Position numbers and translations under genes: made by a program
The notes under the pieces: model-generated
Databases searched by the model: none
Told to the model about the DNA's origin: nothing
The model's input: the letters and a program-made list of their open reading frames with translations, nothing else
Assembly: GCA_965651365.1 (NCBI GenBank)
Contig: CBFGSA010000008.1
Location: forward strand, 1-40,011
Direction of reading: 5' to 3'
From: DASSBG01 sp965651365
Lineage (GTDB): Bacteria; Pseudomonadota; Gammaproteobacteria; Xanthomonadales; Rhodanobacteraceae
Length of the DNA stretch: 40,011 bases
Shown here: piece by piece, positions 8,058 to 15,066 of the stretch
Numbering within the stretch: the stretch's first letter is position 1
How the letters are laid out: each line of letters begins with the position of its first letter

Positions 8058-9413
8058 ATGGCCTGTGTAGTGCGCCATCTGCTGGCTGAAATCCCGGACT
8101 TGGCCCGCCTGGCGGCGCTCAATCCGAAACGCTACCCGTGTCTGCTGGAGAGCGTGGTGCGCGACAGTCCGCAGTCGCGCTGGGATCTGCTGCTGGCCTT
8201 TCCACAGTCGTCTCTGGTGCTGGCGGCTGATGGACGCCTGCGCCTGGACGGACAGGAATGTGCCGATCAAGCATTTCTGAACGCGCTGGATCGAAGTTGG
8301 CGGAACGCGCGAACACCCGCGACAGACGACGGGCTGCCCTTTCATGGCGGCTGGGCGCTGTACCTGTCCTACGAGCTGGTGCAGGAAATCGAGCCCGGCC
8401 TGACTCTGCCGCACGGTCGCGGCAACATCCCCGTCGCCGTGGCCTTGCGCTGCCCGGCGGCGATCCTGGTTGACCGTCACCGCAACGAAGCCGCGCTGGC
8501 GGTCGAGGACGGGCATGCCGGTCTGATTGACGCCATGCTGGCCGACATTGATCATGCCGGCGGCGAGTATGGCGACGGGCTGCCGGTCGCCACGATCCGC
8601 GAAGAGCCTGCGACGCCGTTTCTCGACGTCGTTGCCCGGGCGCAGGAGTACATCCGTGCCGGTGACGTGTTCCAGGTCAATCTGTCGCGTCAATGGCTGG
8701 TGCAACTTGAAGGCCCGGTATCGTCGGCAGCGCTCTACCGGGCGCTGCGCCAAGCCAATCCGGCACCGTTTGCCGCACTCTGGCAGCAGCCGGACTGGGC
8801 CGTGATCAGCGCCTCGCCGGAACGCCTGGTCGAGGTGCGCGGTTCACGGATACAGACCCGGCCCATTGCGGGCACGCGGCCGCGAATGGCTGGCGACGAC
8901 GAGCAGGCGCGCATCGACGAGCTGATGGCCCATCCCAAGGAGCGCGCCGAGCACGTGATGCTGATCGATCTGGAACGCAATGATCTGGGCCGCGTGTGCC
9001 AGCCCGGCAGCGTCGAGGTCAATGAGCTGATGGTGGTGGAAAGCCACCCGCACGTACACCACATCGTGTCCAATGTGCGCGGCCGCCTGCGTGCCGACAC
9101 GACACCGGGGCAGGTCATTGCCGCCTGTTTCCCCGGCGGCACCATCACCGGTTGCCCCAAGGTGCGCTGCATGCAGATCATCGCCGAACTCGAGGCCGTC
9201 GGCCGCGGCCCCTACACCGGGTCCATCGGCTATCTGGACCGCAGTGGCGACATGGATCTCAACATCCTGATCCGCAGCTTCGTCCGGCAGGGCGACAGGC
9301 TCGGTCTGCGCGCCGGAGCCGGCATCGTGCATGACTCCGAGCCCGGCGCGGAACTGGAAGAAACCCGCGCCAAGGCCCACGGCCTGCTCAAGGCACTGGG
9401 AGGCACTGCATGA
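8058..9413 (+). CDS. pabB: Aminodeoxychorismate synthase component I
   Basis: Converts chorismate and ammonia into 4-amino-4-deoxychorismate for folate, working with a glutaminase (PabA) not seen in this window. 451 residues. The chorismate-binding domain fills the C-terminal half, with motifs RAGDVFQVNLSR, ERAEHVMLIDLERNDLGR, FPGGTITGCPKVR, GPYTGSIGYL and GAGIVHDSEPGAELEET. The active-site box reads PIAGT (residues 269-273), with Ala271 where the E. coli PabB has a Lys (PIKGT). Ala here is also seen in anthranilate synthase TrpE. The directly overlapping pabC strongly favours PabB. The start 8058 lacks a clear ribosome site. It overlaps pabC by ATGA. Confidence 0.88.
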   Translation: MACVVRHLLAEIPDLARLAALNPKRYPCLLESVVRDSPQSRWDLLLAFPQSSLVLAADGRLRLDGQECADQAFLNALDRSWRNARTPATDDGLPFHGGWALYLSYELVQEIEPGLTLPHGRGNIPVAVALRCPAAILVDRHRNEAALAVEDGHAGLIDAMLADIDHAGGEYGDGLPVATIREEPATPFLDVVARAQEYIRAGDVFQVNLSRQWLVQLEGPVSSAALYRALRQANPAPFAALWQQPDWAVISASPERLVEVRGSRIQTRPIAGTRPRMAGDDEQARIDELMAHPKERAEHVMLIDLERNDLGRVCQPGSVEVNELMVVESHPHVHHIVSNVRGRLRADTTPGQVIAACFPGGTITGCPKVRCMQIIAELEAVGRGPYTGSIGYLDRSGDMDLNILIRSFVRQGDRLGLRAGAGIVHDSEPGAELEETRAKAHGLLKALGGTA

Positions 9414-10243
9414 ACGCACACACACGGGTCAACGGTCGGTCGGGCGAATCGCTGGCGGTGAACGACCGCGGGCTGAGCTACGGTGACGGCCTGTTCGAAA
9501 CCATGCGCGCTGCGGGTGGCAGGATCGGCTTGTGGTCGCGGCACATGCAGCGCCTGGCGTCGGGCTGCCAGCGCCTCGGTCTGCCACCGCTGGATCCGGA
9601 ATTTCTGGCCGGGGAGTGTGCCGCCGTAACTATGGGCCTTGACCAGGCTGTCGTGCGACTGACCGTGACCCGCGGTTGTGGTCCGCGTGGCTATGCTGTC
9701 CCCGATGCGATCGAGCCCACGGTGATCGTACAGGCGGCGCCGGCCCCAAAACTGCCCCGGGATTGGTACCATCACGGCATCCGGGTGCATCTGTGCAAGA
9801 CACGTCTGGCGGCCCAGCCGCTGCTGGCGGGCCTCAAGCACCTCAATCGACTGGAGCAGGTATTGGCACGCAGCGAGTGGCATGACGAGAGCCTGGCCGA
9901 AGGGCTGGTGTGTGACGCCGATGAAACCCTCATCAGTGCCACCGCTGCCAACATTTTTGCCGTGCTTGATGGTGTCCTGTGCACCCCATCGCTGCAGCAA
10001 TGCGGCGTTGCGGGTGTGGCCCGTGCCGAGCTGCTGGCGCGGCACGGGGATGTCATGGTGCGCCCGATTCACATCAACGAGTTGCGCGAGGCAGCCGAGA
10101 TCTTCCTCACGTCCAGCGTGCGTGGAATTGTGCCGGTTACCGGCATTCCTGCCTGGCAACGCGACTATCCGTTCGGGCCGCGCACCATGGCAATCAGCGC
10201 CGAGTGGCGGGCGGCCGGTTTCATGGCGGAAGTGTCCGCATGA
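9410..10243 (+). CDS. pabC: 4-amino-4-deoxychorismate lyase
   Basis: PLP enzyme that releases pyruvate from aminodeoxychorismate to give p-aminobenzoate for folate. 277 residues of the fold-IV aminotransferase family, with NDRGLSYGDGLFETM near the N-terminus, the PLP Lys143 in LAGLKHLNRLEQVLAR (the lyase-type signature) and DETLISATAANIFAV. The GLKHLNRLEQ block distinguishes it from branched-chain aminotransferases. Start and stop both overlap neighbours by ATGA (pabB upstream, mltG downstream), so translation is coupled across the three genes. Confidence 0.94.
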   Translation: MNAHTRVNGRSGESLAVNDRGLSYGDGLFETMRAAGGRIGLWSRHMQRLASGCQRLGLPPLDPEFLAGECAAVTMGLDQAVVRLTVTRGCGPRGYAVPDAIEPTVIVQAAPAPKLPRDWYHHGIRVHLCKTRLAAQPLLAGLKHLNRLEQVLARSEWHDESLAEGLVCDADETLISATAANIFAVLDGVLCTPSLQQCGVAGVARAELLARHGDVMVRPIHINELREAAEIFLTSSVRGIVPVTGIPAWQRDYPFGPRTMAISAEWRAAGFMAEVSA

Positions 10244-11280
10244 AGGGGCAGTCTGGAGGTGTCGCATTGCGGGTCCTGCTGGGCCTGGTGCTTTTTGCAG
10301 TGCTGGCCGCAGCCGGGATCGCATGGCGGGACTTCACGCGCTTCGCTGATGCGCCGCTGGCCGTGCCAGCCGATGGCGTTCACATGCTGGTCAAACCGGG
10401 CAGCAGCTTCCGCCAGATCGTGGCCGAGATCGAGTCGCGCCATCTCAGCGCGGCGCCGCACTGGTATTGGCGCATTCTGGCCGAACGCGAAGGCGTGACC
10501 AGCAGCCTGCATGCGGGTGAATATGCACTGGAGCGCGGCATCACGCCGCGCCAGTTGCTGGCCATGCTTGCAGCGGGCAAGGTGGTGCAGCACAAGTTCA
10601 CCATTGTCGATGGCTGGACCTTCCGCGAGTTGCGCGCCGCGCTCAATGCCGATCCGCGGCTCAAGCACGCAACCCGCGATCTGGATGCCGACACCATCAT
10701 GCAGCGGTTCGGTGCCGGGGCCGAGGATCCGGAAGGTCGCTTTCTGCCGGAAACCTATGCCTTCACGCGCGGTGCCAGCGATCTGGACCTGCTCAAGCGC
10801 TCCTTCCAGGCCATGCGCACCACGCTTGACAAGGCCTGGGCTGGACGCGCCGACGATCTGCCCTTGAAGATGCCGTACCAGGCACTGATCCTGGCCTCGA
10901 TCGTGGAAAAGGAAACCGCGCGTGCCGACGAGCGCGCCCGCATTGCCGGTGTGTTCGTGCGCCGCCTGAAGCTCGGCATGCCGCTGGCCACCGATCCGAC
11001 CATCATCTACGGCCTGGGTGCAGGTTTCGACGGCAATATCACCCGTCGTGATCTGAAATCCGACACGCCCTACAACACGTACCTGCGCACCGGCTTGCCG
11101 CCAACACCGATCGCCTTGCCGGGCAAGGCTGCGATCGAGGCGGCGCTGCACCCGGCGCCAGGCAAGGCGCTGTATTTCGTGGCGCGCGGTGACGGCACCG
11201 GACGCCACGTTTTTTCGGCCACACTGGCCGAGCACAATCGCGCCGTGGCCTGTTACCAGCTCAAGCGGTGCCGGCGATGA
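10240..11280 (+). CDS. mltG: Endolytic murein transglycosylase MltG
   Basis: Cleaves nascent peptidoglycan strands and helps to set glycan length at the inner membrane. 346 residues: one N-terminal transmembrane helix (about residues 9-28), a LysM-like segment, then the YceG catalytic domain with the catalytic Glu223 in ASIVEKETAR. DPTIIYGLG, SDTPYNTYLRTGLPPTPIALPG and the C-terminal GRHVFSATLAEHN follow. Length and motifs match E. coli MltG (about 340). The start at 10240 overlaps pabC by ATGA; the stop overlaps tmk by ATGA. The order pabC-mltG-tmk-holB is conserved in gammaproteobacteria. Confidence 0.95.
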   Translation: MKGQSGGVALRVLLGLVLFAVLAAAGIAWRDFTRFADAPLAVPADGVHMLVKPGSSFRQIVAEIESRHLSAAPHWYWRILAEREGVTSSLHAGEYALERGITPRQLLAMLAAGKVVQHKFTIVDGWTFRELRAALNADPRLKHATRDLDADTIMQRFGAGAEDPEGRFLPETYAFTRGASDLDLLKRSFQAMRTTLDKAWAGRADDLPLKMPYQALILASIVEKETARADERARIAGVFVRRLKLGMPLATDPTIIYGLGAGFDGNITRRDLKSDTPYNTYLRTGLPPTPIALPGKAAIEAALHPAPGKALYFVARGDGTGRHVFSATLAEHNRAVACYQLKRCRR

Positions 11281-11921
11281 GCAGACGCGGCTTGATGATT
11301 TCGCTGGAAGGCGGCGAGGGTGCCGGCAAGAGCACCTTGCTCGATGGCCTGCGTCAGTGGCTGGCTGACACCACCGGCGCCCCGCCGCTGTTGACTCGCG
11401 AACCTGGTGGCACGGCGCTGGGCGAGGCGGTGCGGCAATTGGTACTGAAAACGGACACGGGTTCGGTGTGCGCCGAATCGGAGCTGCTGCTGATGTTCGC
11501 TTCGCGGGCGCAACTGGTGCGCGAAGTGCTGCGGCCGGCCCTGGCAGCCGGTCGCCTGGTTCTGTGCGACCGTTTCACCGATGCCAGCTACGCTTATCAG
11601 GGCGGGGGGCGCGGACAGCCGGTCGAGCGCATTGCGGAGCTGGAACGCTGGGCCGCCGACGGCCTGCAGCCGGACCGCACCCTGCTGCTGGACGTACCAA
11701 CCGCATTGGGCCGCGAGCGCATTGCCGGGCGCGATGCCGGGCACGACCGTATCGAGCAGGAGAACATGGATTTCTTCGAGCGTGTGCGCGCCGCCTATCG
11801 TGCGCGTGCCCAGAGCCAGCCGCAGCGCGTGCGCATCCTCGATGCCAGCCAGGATCCCGGCGCGGTACTGGCCGCGGCGCAGGCCGCGCTGAGCGATTGC
11901 GTGGAGGCCTGGTGCGGATGA
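11277..11921 (+). CDS. tmk: Thymidylate kinase
   Basis: Phosphorylates dTMP to dTDP. 214 residues with the P-loop EGGEGAGKST close to the N-terminus, TREPGGT, the DRFTDASYAYQGGGR motif that holds the nucleotide, and a LID region GHDRIEQE. The start at 11277 overlaps the mltG stop by ATGA, and the stop overlaps holB in the same way. The longer frame starting at 11268 would only add three residues. It is the usual partner of mltG and holB. Confidence 0.95.
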   Translation: MSRRGLMISLEGGEGAGKSTLLDGLRQWLADTTGAPPLLTREPGGTALGEAVRQLVLKTDTGSVCAESELLLMFASRAQLVREVLRPALAAGRLVLCDRFTDASYAYQGGGRGQPVERIAELERWAADGLQPDRTLLLDVPTALGRERIAGRDAGHDRIEQENMDFFERVRAAYRARAQSQPQRVRILDASQDPGAVLAAAQAALSDCVEAWCG

Positions 11922-12853
11922 GTCTGCCGGTCTGGCATGGCACGATCTGGCAAGGTCTGCGCCAGCGACTGATGCAGGGCGCGCTGCCGCATGCGATTTT
12001 GCTGGCCGGTGCCGCCGGGCTGGGCAAGCGCGCGCTGGCGGCACGGCTGGCCCAGGCCGTGTTGTGCCAGCAGCCGGACGATGGTGCGCCGTGCGGCGGC
12101 TGTCGTGCCTGCCAGTTGCTGGCCGCCGGCACCCACCCTGACCTGCACCCGCTCAATCTGGAGCTCAATACCCAGGGCAATTTGCGCCAGGAAATCGTGG
12201 TGGCCCAAGTGCGCGAAATGTCGCAGCAGTTGTCCATGACGAGTCAGCTTGGTGGTCGGCAGATTGCGGTGATCGATCCGGCGGACCGCCTCAACCGCGC
12301 CGCTGCCAATGCCCTGCTCAAGACCCTGGAGGAACCGGCCCGCGACACCATCATGGTGCTGGTGGCTGACGAGATCTGGCGTTTGCCGGCAACGGTGCGC
12401 AGCCGTTGTCAGATATTCACCGTGCACCAGCCGCCCCGCGATGTGGCGCTGGAATGGCTCAAGCAGCAAGGCTGTGATGATGCCGAACTGGCGCTGGAGG
12501 CCGCTGGCGGCAATCCGGGTCTGGCGCTTCGCTGGCAGCGCGAGCAACTGCTGACGCTGTACCGCGAGGTCGAAACCGACCTGCGTGCCTTGTCCCGCGA
12601 TCGGGCTGGTGCGCTCGATGTATGCGGTCGCTGGAGTGATGATCATGCGCCGCAGCGGCTGTGGTTTGCCGCGCGTCTGGCCGCTGTCGAGATGCAACGC
12701 CGCGCTGCGCGCCGTGAGGGCAAGCCGCTGAGCCGACTCGACGACATTGCCTTGCTCGATTGGTACCATGCCGCCGTGCATGCACGCGAAGACCTGCGCA
12801 CGACCTTGCGCACCGGCCTGGTGCTGTTTCCCGTGCTCGCCCGATGGGCCTGA
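11918..12853 (+). CDS. holB: DNA polymerase III subunit delta'
   Basis: Clamp-loader subunit of the replicative polymerase. 311 residues: an AAA-type N-terminal domain with a Walker-A-like GAAGLGK, a four-Cys zinc module (single Cys, then CGGCRAC), ALLKTLEEP, and the SRC motif in RSRCQIF that supplies the trans-acting arginine in clamp loaders. The Walker A has Arg where Ser/Thr normally follows the Lys, consistent with a delta' subunit that does not hydrolyse ATP. The start at 11918 overlaps tmk by ATGA. The next gene begins 2 nt after its stop. Confidence 0.92.
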   Translation: MSLPVWHGTIWQGLRQRLMQGALPHAILLAGAAGLGKRALAARLAQAVLCQQPDDGAPCGGCRACQLLAAGTHPDLHPLNLELNTQGNLRQEIVVAQVREMSQQLSMTSQLGGRQIAVIDPADRLNRAAANALLKTLEEPARDTIMVLVADEIWRLPATVRSRCQIFTVHQPPRDVALEWLKQQGCDDAELALEAAGGNPGLALRWQREQLLTLYREVETDLRALSRDRAGALDVCGRWSDDHAPQRLWFAARLAAVEMQRRAARREGKPLSRLDDIALLDWYHAAVHAREDLRTTLRTGLVLFPVLARWA

Positions 12854-12855
12854 GC

Positions 12856-13815
12856 ATGCCTGCCCGGAATGCGACAGACGCAAACGTCGAAAGTCTGGTG
12901 ACGCTGGACGCTGACACGCGGCTGCTGGTGATCGCACCGCATCCGGACGATGAAACACTGGCAACCGGCGGCCTGCTTCAGCAAGCCGCGGAGCAGGGTG
13001 CGACGGTGTCGGTGTTCATGCTGACCCATGGCGACAACAATCCCTGGCCGCAGCGCTGGGTTGAGAAGCGCTTGCGCATCGGCGCCCAAGAGCGGCGTCG
13101 CTGGGGCCGGAAGCGGTATGCCGAAGCGCGCCAGGCTCTGCTCCGGCTGGGGCTGGGCGAGGATGTGCTGAGCTCGCCCGGCTGGCCGGATCTGGAATTG
13201 ACCGACCTGTTGCTTGCGCAGGGTGCGGCCATGCGTGAGGTCCTGCGTGAACATCTCGTCGGCTTTCAACCCACGCTGGTGCTGATTCCGGCGCTCGCCG
13301 ACGCCCATCCCGACCACAGCGCGGCTCATTTGCTGACTTTGGATGCGCTGCGTGCAAGCGGTATGGCTGCGCGCTGTCTGGAATACCTGATCCACGGCAC
13401 GCCAGCGCATGTGGGGGTGCAACGGCTTGTCCTGAGCGACAAACAGTTCGAGCGCAAGCGCCAGGCCGTGCTGGCCTACGACAGCCAGATGGCGCTCAGT
13501 CGCAAGCGCTTTCTGCATCTGGTGGACGCCGAAGAACGTTACCAGGCGGTGGACGAGCTGGGCGAGACAGCCACGTACCGCTTGCCGTGGCGGGTGCCCC
13601 GGTGGCTGCGCCGCGGGTGCGAAGTGCTGGTGCATGTCGACGGGCGCACCTGGGTCGAGCCCATTCCGGATTCCGGTTGCCTTGCCGAACTGGCGTCTTC
13701 GGCTTCTGCAGACAGCGGCCCAGTTTGCCTGAAGCTGCGCCTGCGCTGGCGTTCAGCCTGGATTTTTGACCATTGGGGCTGGCGCCGTCTTGACCGAACG
13801 CGTTTGTCCCGCTAG
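12856..13815 (+). CDS. PIG-L/LmbE-family deacetylase
   Basis: Zinc-dependent N-acetyl-sugar deacetylase family. 319 residues from ATG 12856, with the hallmark PHPDDE in VIAPHPDDETLATGG and a second metal/active-site block ADAHPDHSAAH. The catalytic domain covers about residues 15-235; the last 80 residues (from RLPWRVPRWLRR) form a divergent basic/aromatic tail that I cannot place. The substrate is unknown: the family includes GlcNAc-PI, mycothiol, bacillithiol and antibiotic deacetylases. An alternative ATG at 12844 overlaps holB. It is inserted between holB and pilZ, which are often direct neighbours in gammaproteobacteria. Confidence 0.85.
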   Translation: MPARNATDANVESLVTLDADTRLLVIAPHPDDETLATGGLLQQAAEQGATVSVFMLTHGDNNPWPQRWVEKRLRIGAQERRRWGRKRYAEARQALLRLGLGEDVLSSPGWPDLELTDLLLAQGAAMREVLREHLVGFQPTLVLIPALADAHPDHSAAHLLTLDALRASGMAARCLEYLIHGTPAHVGVQRLVLSDKQFERKRQAVLAYDSQMALSRKRFLHLVDAEERYQAVDELGETATYRLPWRVPRWLRRGCEVLVHVDGRTWVEPIPDSGCLAELASSASADSGPVCLKLRLRWRSAWIFDHWGWRRLDRTRLSR

Positions 13816-13822
13816 CGTGACG

Positions 13823-13847
13823 GAGGCGGGTACAAGCCCGGGATGAC
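13823..13847 (+). repeat. Degenerate palindromic repeat unit
   Basis: In the 46-nt gap before pilZ, CGGG (13827-13830) and CCCG (13837-13840) pair across TACAAG, followed by GGATGACGAACGG. The pattern (inverted GC arms followed by ATGACG) resembles the common bacterial intergenic repeat whose other end appears at 14971. Weakly supported. Confidence 0.3.
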
Positions 13848-13861
13848 GAACGGAACGGACA

Positions 13862-14227
13862 ATGTCGGGATCGGGAAACGGTGCAGCAGCCAGACAGGGC
13901 ATCCTGTCGCTCAATATCAAGGACACGGCCGAACTGTATCGGGCTTACATGTCCTTTACCAATGGCGGCGGGCTGTTCGTGCCGACCACCAAGAAATACC
14001 AGTTGGGCGATGAAGTCTTTCTGCTGGTCACCCTGATGGATGACAATGAGCGCATGCCGGTTCCCGGCAAGGTGTGCTGGATCACGCCCACCGGTGCCCA
14101 GGGCAGCCGCACGGCCGGTATCGGCATCACCTTCAACAATACCTCCGAAGGCGAACAGGCACGTACCAAGTTCGAGTCGCTTCTGGCGGCCCACGGCAAG
14201 GCCGACAGGCCCACGCACACGATGTAG
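13862..14227 (+). CDS. pilZ: Type IV pilus assembly protein PilZ
   Basis: PilZ-fold protein needed for type IV pilus biogenesis, acting with PilB and FimX in Xanthomonads and Pseudomonads. 121 residues. It starts with a short tail and ILSLNIKDTAELYRAYMSFTNGG, followed by GLFVPT and PGKVCWITP. The RxxxR and DxSxxG motifs needed for c-di-GMP binding are missing, as in the orthodox PilZ of Pseudomonas and Xanthomonas, so it probably does not sense c-di-GMP itself. Position downstream of holB is conserved. ATG 13862 follows GGAACGGACA, a weak ribosome site. The next gene starts 3 nt after its stop. Confidence 0.9.
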   Translation: MSGSGNGAAARQGILSLNIKDTAELYRAYMSFTNGGGLFVPTTKKYQLGDEVFLLVTLMDDNERMPVPGKVCWITPTGAQGSRTAGIGITFNNTSEGEQARTKFESLLAAHGKADRPTHTM

Positions 14228-14230
14228 GCC

Positions 14231-14914
14231 ATGGCAGCGCCCAAGTCTGCCGTCGGGGCCAAAGCGTCAACCAGCAAGGCCGCGCGCCTGGAAAACAAGC
14301 TCAAGCGACGCCTGCCGGATCTGCCCGAGTCGACCCGCGTGCGCCTGCACCGGGCCATCAGCTGGCTCAGGCGCGCCGAGGCCGAAGAGGCCGATCTGGA
14401 CACCCGCTTCATCCTGCTGTGGATCGCCTTCAACGCTGTGTATGCCAAGGAATTCGGCTTCGAGCATACCGAACGGGAAAAGCTGGAGCTGTTCATCTCC
14501 GCCTTGCTGGCGGTCGACGACAAGAAGAAACTGCACCGGCTGCTATTCAAGCAATTCACCGGTCCGATTCGCACCATGATCCAGAACCGCTACGTCTACG
14601 AGCCGTTCTGGAAAGCCTACCGCGAGCACGATTCCAGCAACCAGTGGGAAGAGCGCTTCAAGCGCAGCATCCAGGTCGCGCTGCGCTCGCTGATGGAAGG
14701 CGAAACCAGTATCGTGTTGTCGATCGTCTTCGACCGCCTCTACGTGCTGCGCAACCAGCTCATCCACGGCGGCGCGACCTGGAACAGTCACGTCAACCGC
14801 AGTCAGCTCAAGGACGGCGCCAGCATCCTGATGGCTCTGGTACCGCAGATCATCAACCTGATGCTGGATCACCCCGAACTTGATTTCGGCGGCGTGCTGT
14901 ATCCGCCCATTTGA
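14231..14914 (+). CDS. HEPN-like (Apea-type) protein
   Basis: 227 residues, no named gene. After a basic 30-residue N-terminus the protein is all-helical in appearance. RFILLWIAFNAVYA (about residues 60-73) and the late motif VLRNQLIHGGATW (about 175-187) match the HEPN pattern, where the RNxxxH element (here R-N-Q-L-I-H) is the RNase active site or a nucleotide-binding motif. HEPN proteins act as RNases in toxin-antitoxin, abortive infection and RNA processing systems. No antitoxin-like partner is adjacent. The gene is 3 nt downstream of pilZ and is probably co-transcribed with it, suggesting a housekeeping role. Family assignment is by motif only. Confidence 0.7.
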   Translation: MAAPKSAVGAKASTSKAARLENKLKRRLPDLPESTRVRLHRAISWLRRAEAEEADLDTRFILLWIAFNAVYAKEFGFEHTEREKLELFISALLAVDDKKKLHRLLFKQFTGPIRTMIQNRYVYEPFWKAYREHDSSNQWEERFKRSIQVALRSLMEGETSIVLSIVFDRLYVLRNQLIHGGATWNSHVNRSQLKDGASILMALVPQIINLMLDHPELDFGGVLYPPI

Positions 14915-14970
14915 GTGACGGTGCCGTCGAACATTCAGGCTTCTGGATGGGCGTCTTATCGCCGTCCGTC

Positions 14971-14990
14971 GTGCCCGCGCAGGCGGGAAC
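14971..14990. repeat. dRS3-like palindromic repeat
   Basis: GTGCCCGCGCAGGCGGGAAC, within CGTCGTGCCCGCG...GGGAACCCAG, matches the widespread intergenic palindrome of the type CGTCATTCCCGCG-N-CGCGGGAATCCAG. The arms CCCGC/GCGGG form a stem. It lies in the 152-nt gap between two convergent genes and could act as a transcript end or mRNA stabiliser. The rest of the gap shows nothing else. Confidence 0.6.
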
Positions 14991-15066
14991 CCAGCGCCTT
15001 TTCGGGTTTACTGGCAGTAGAGCAGCGCGCTGTCGCTTGAAAAGGTCAGCACTTCAGCAGGTTTTG

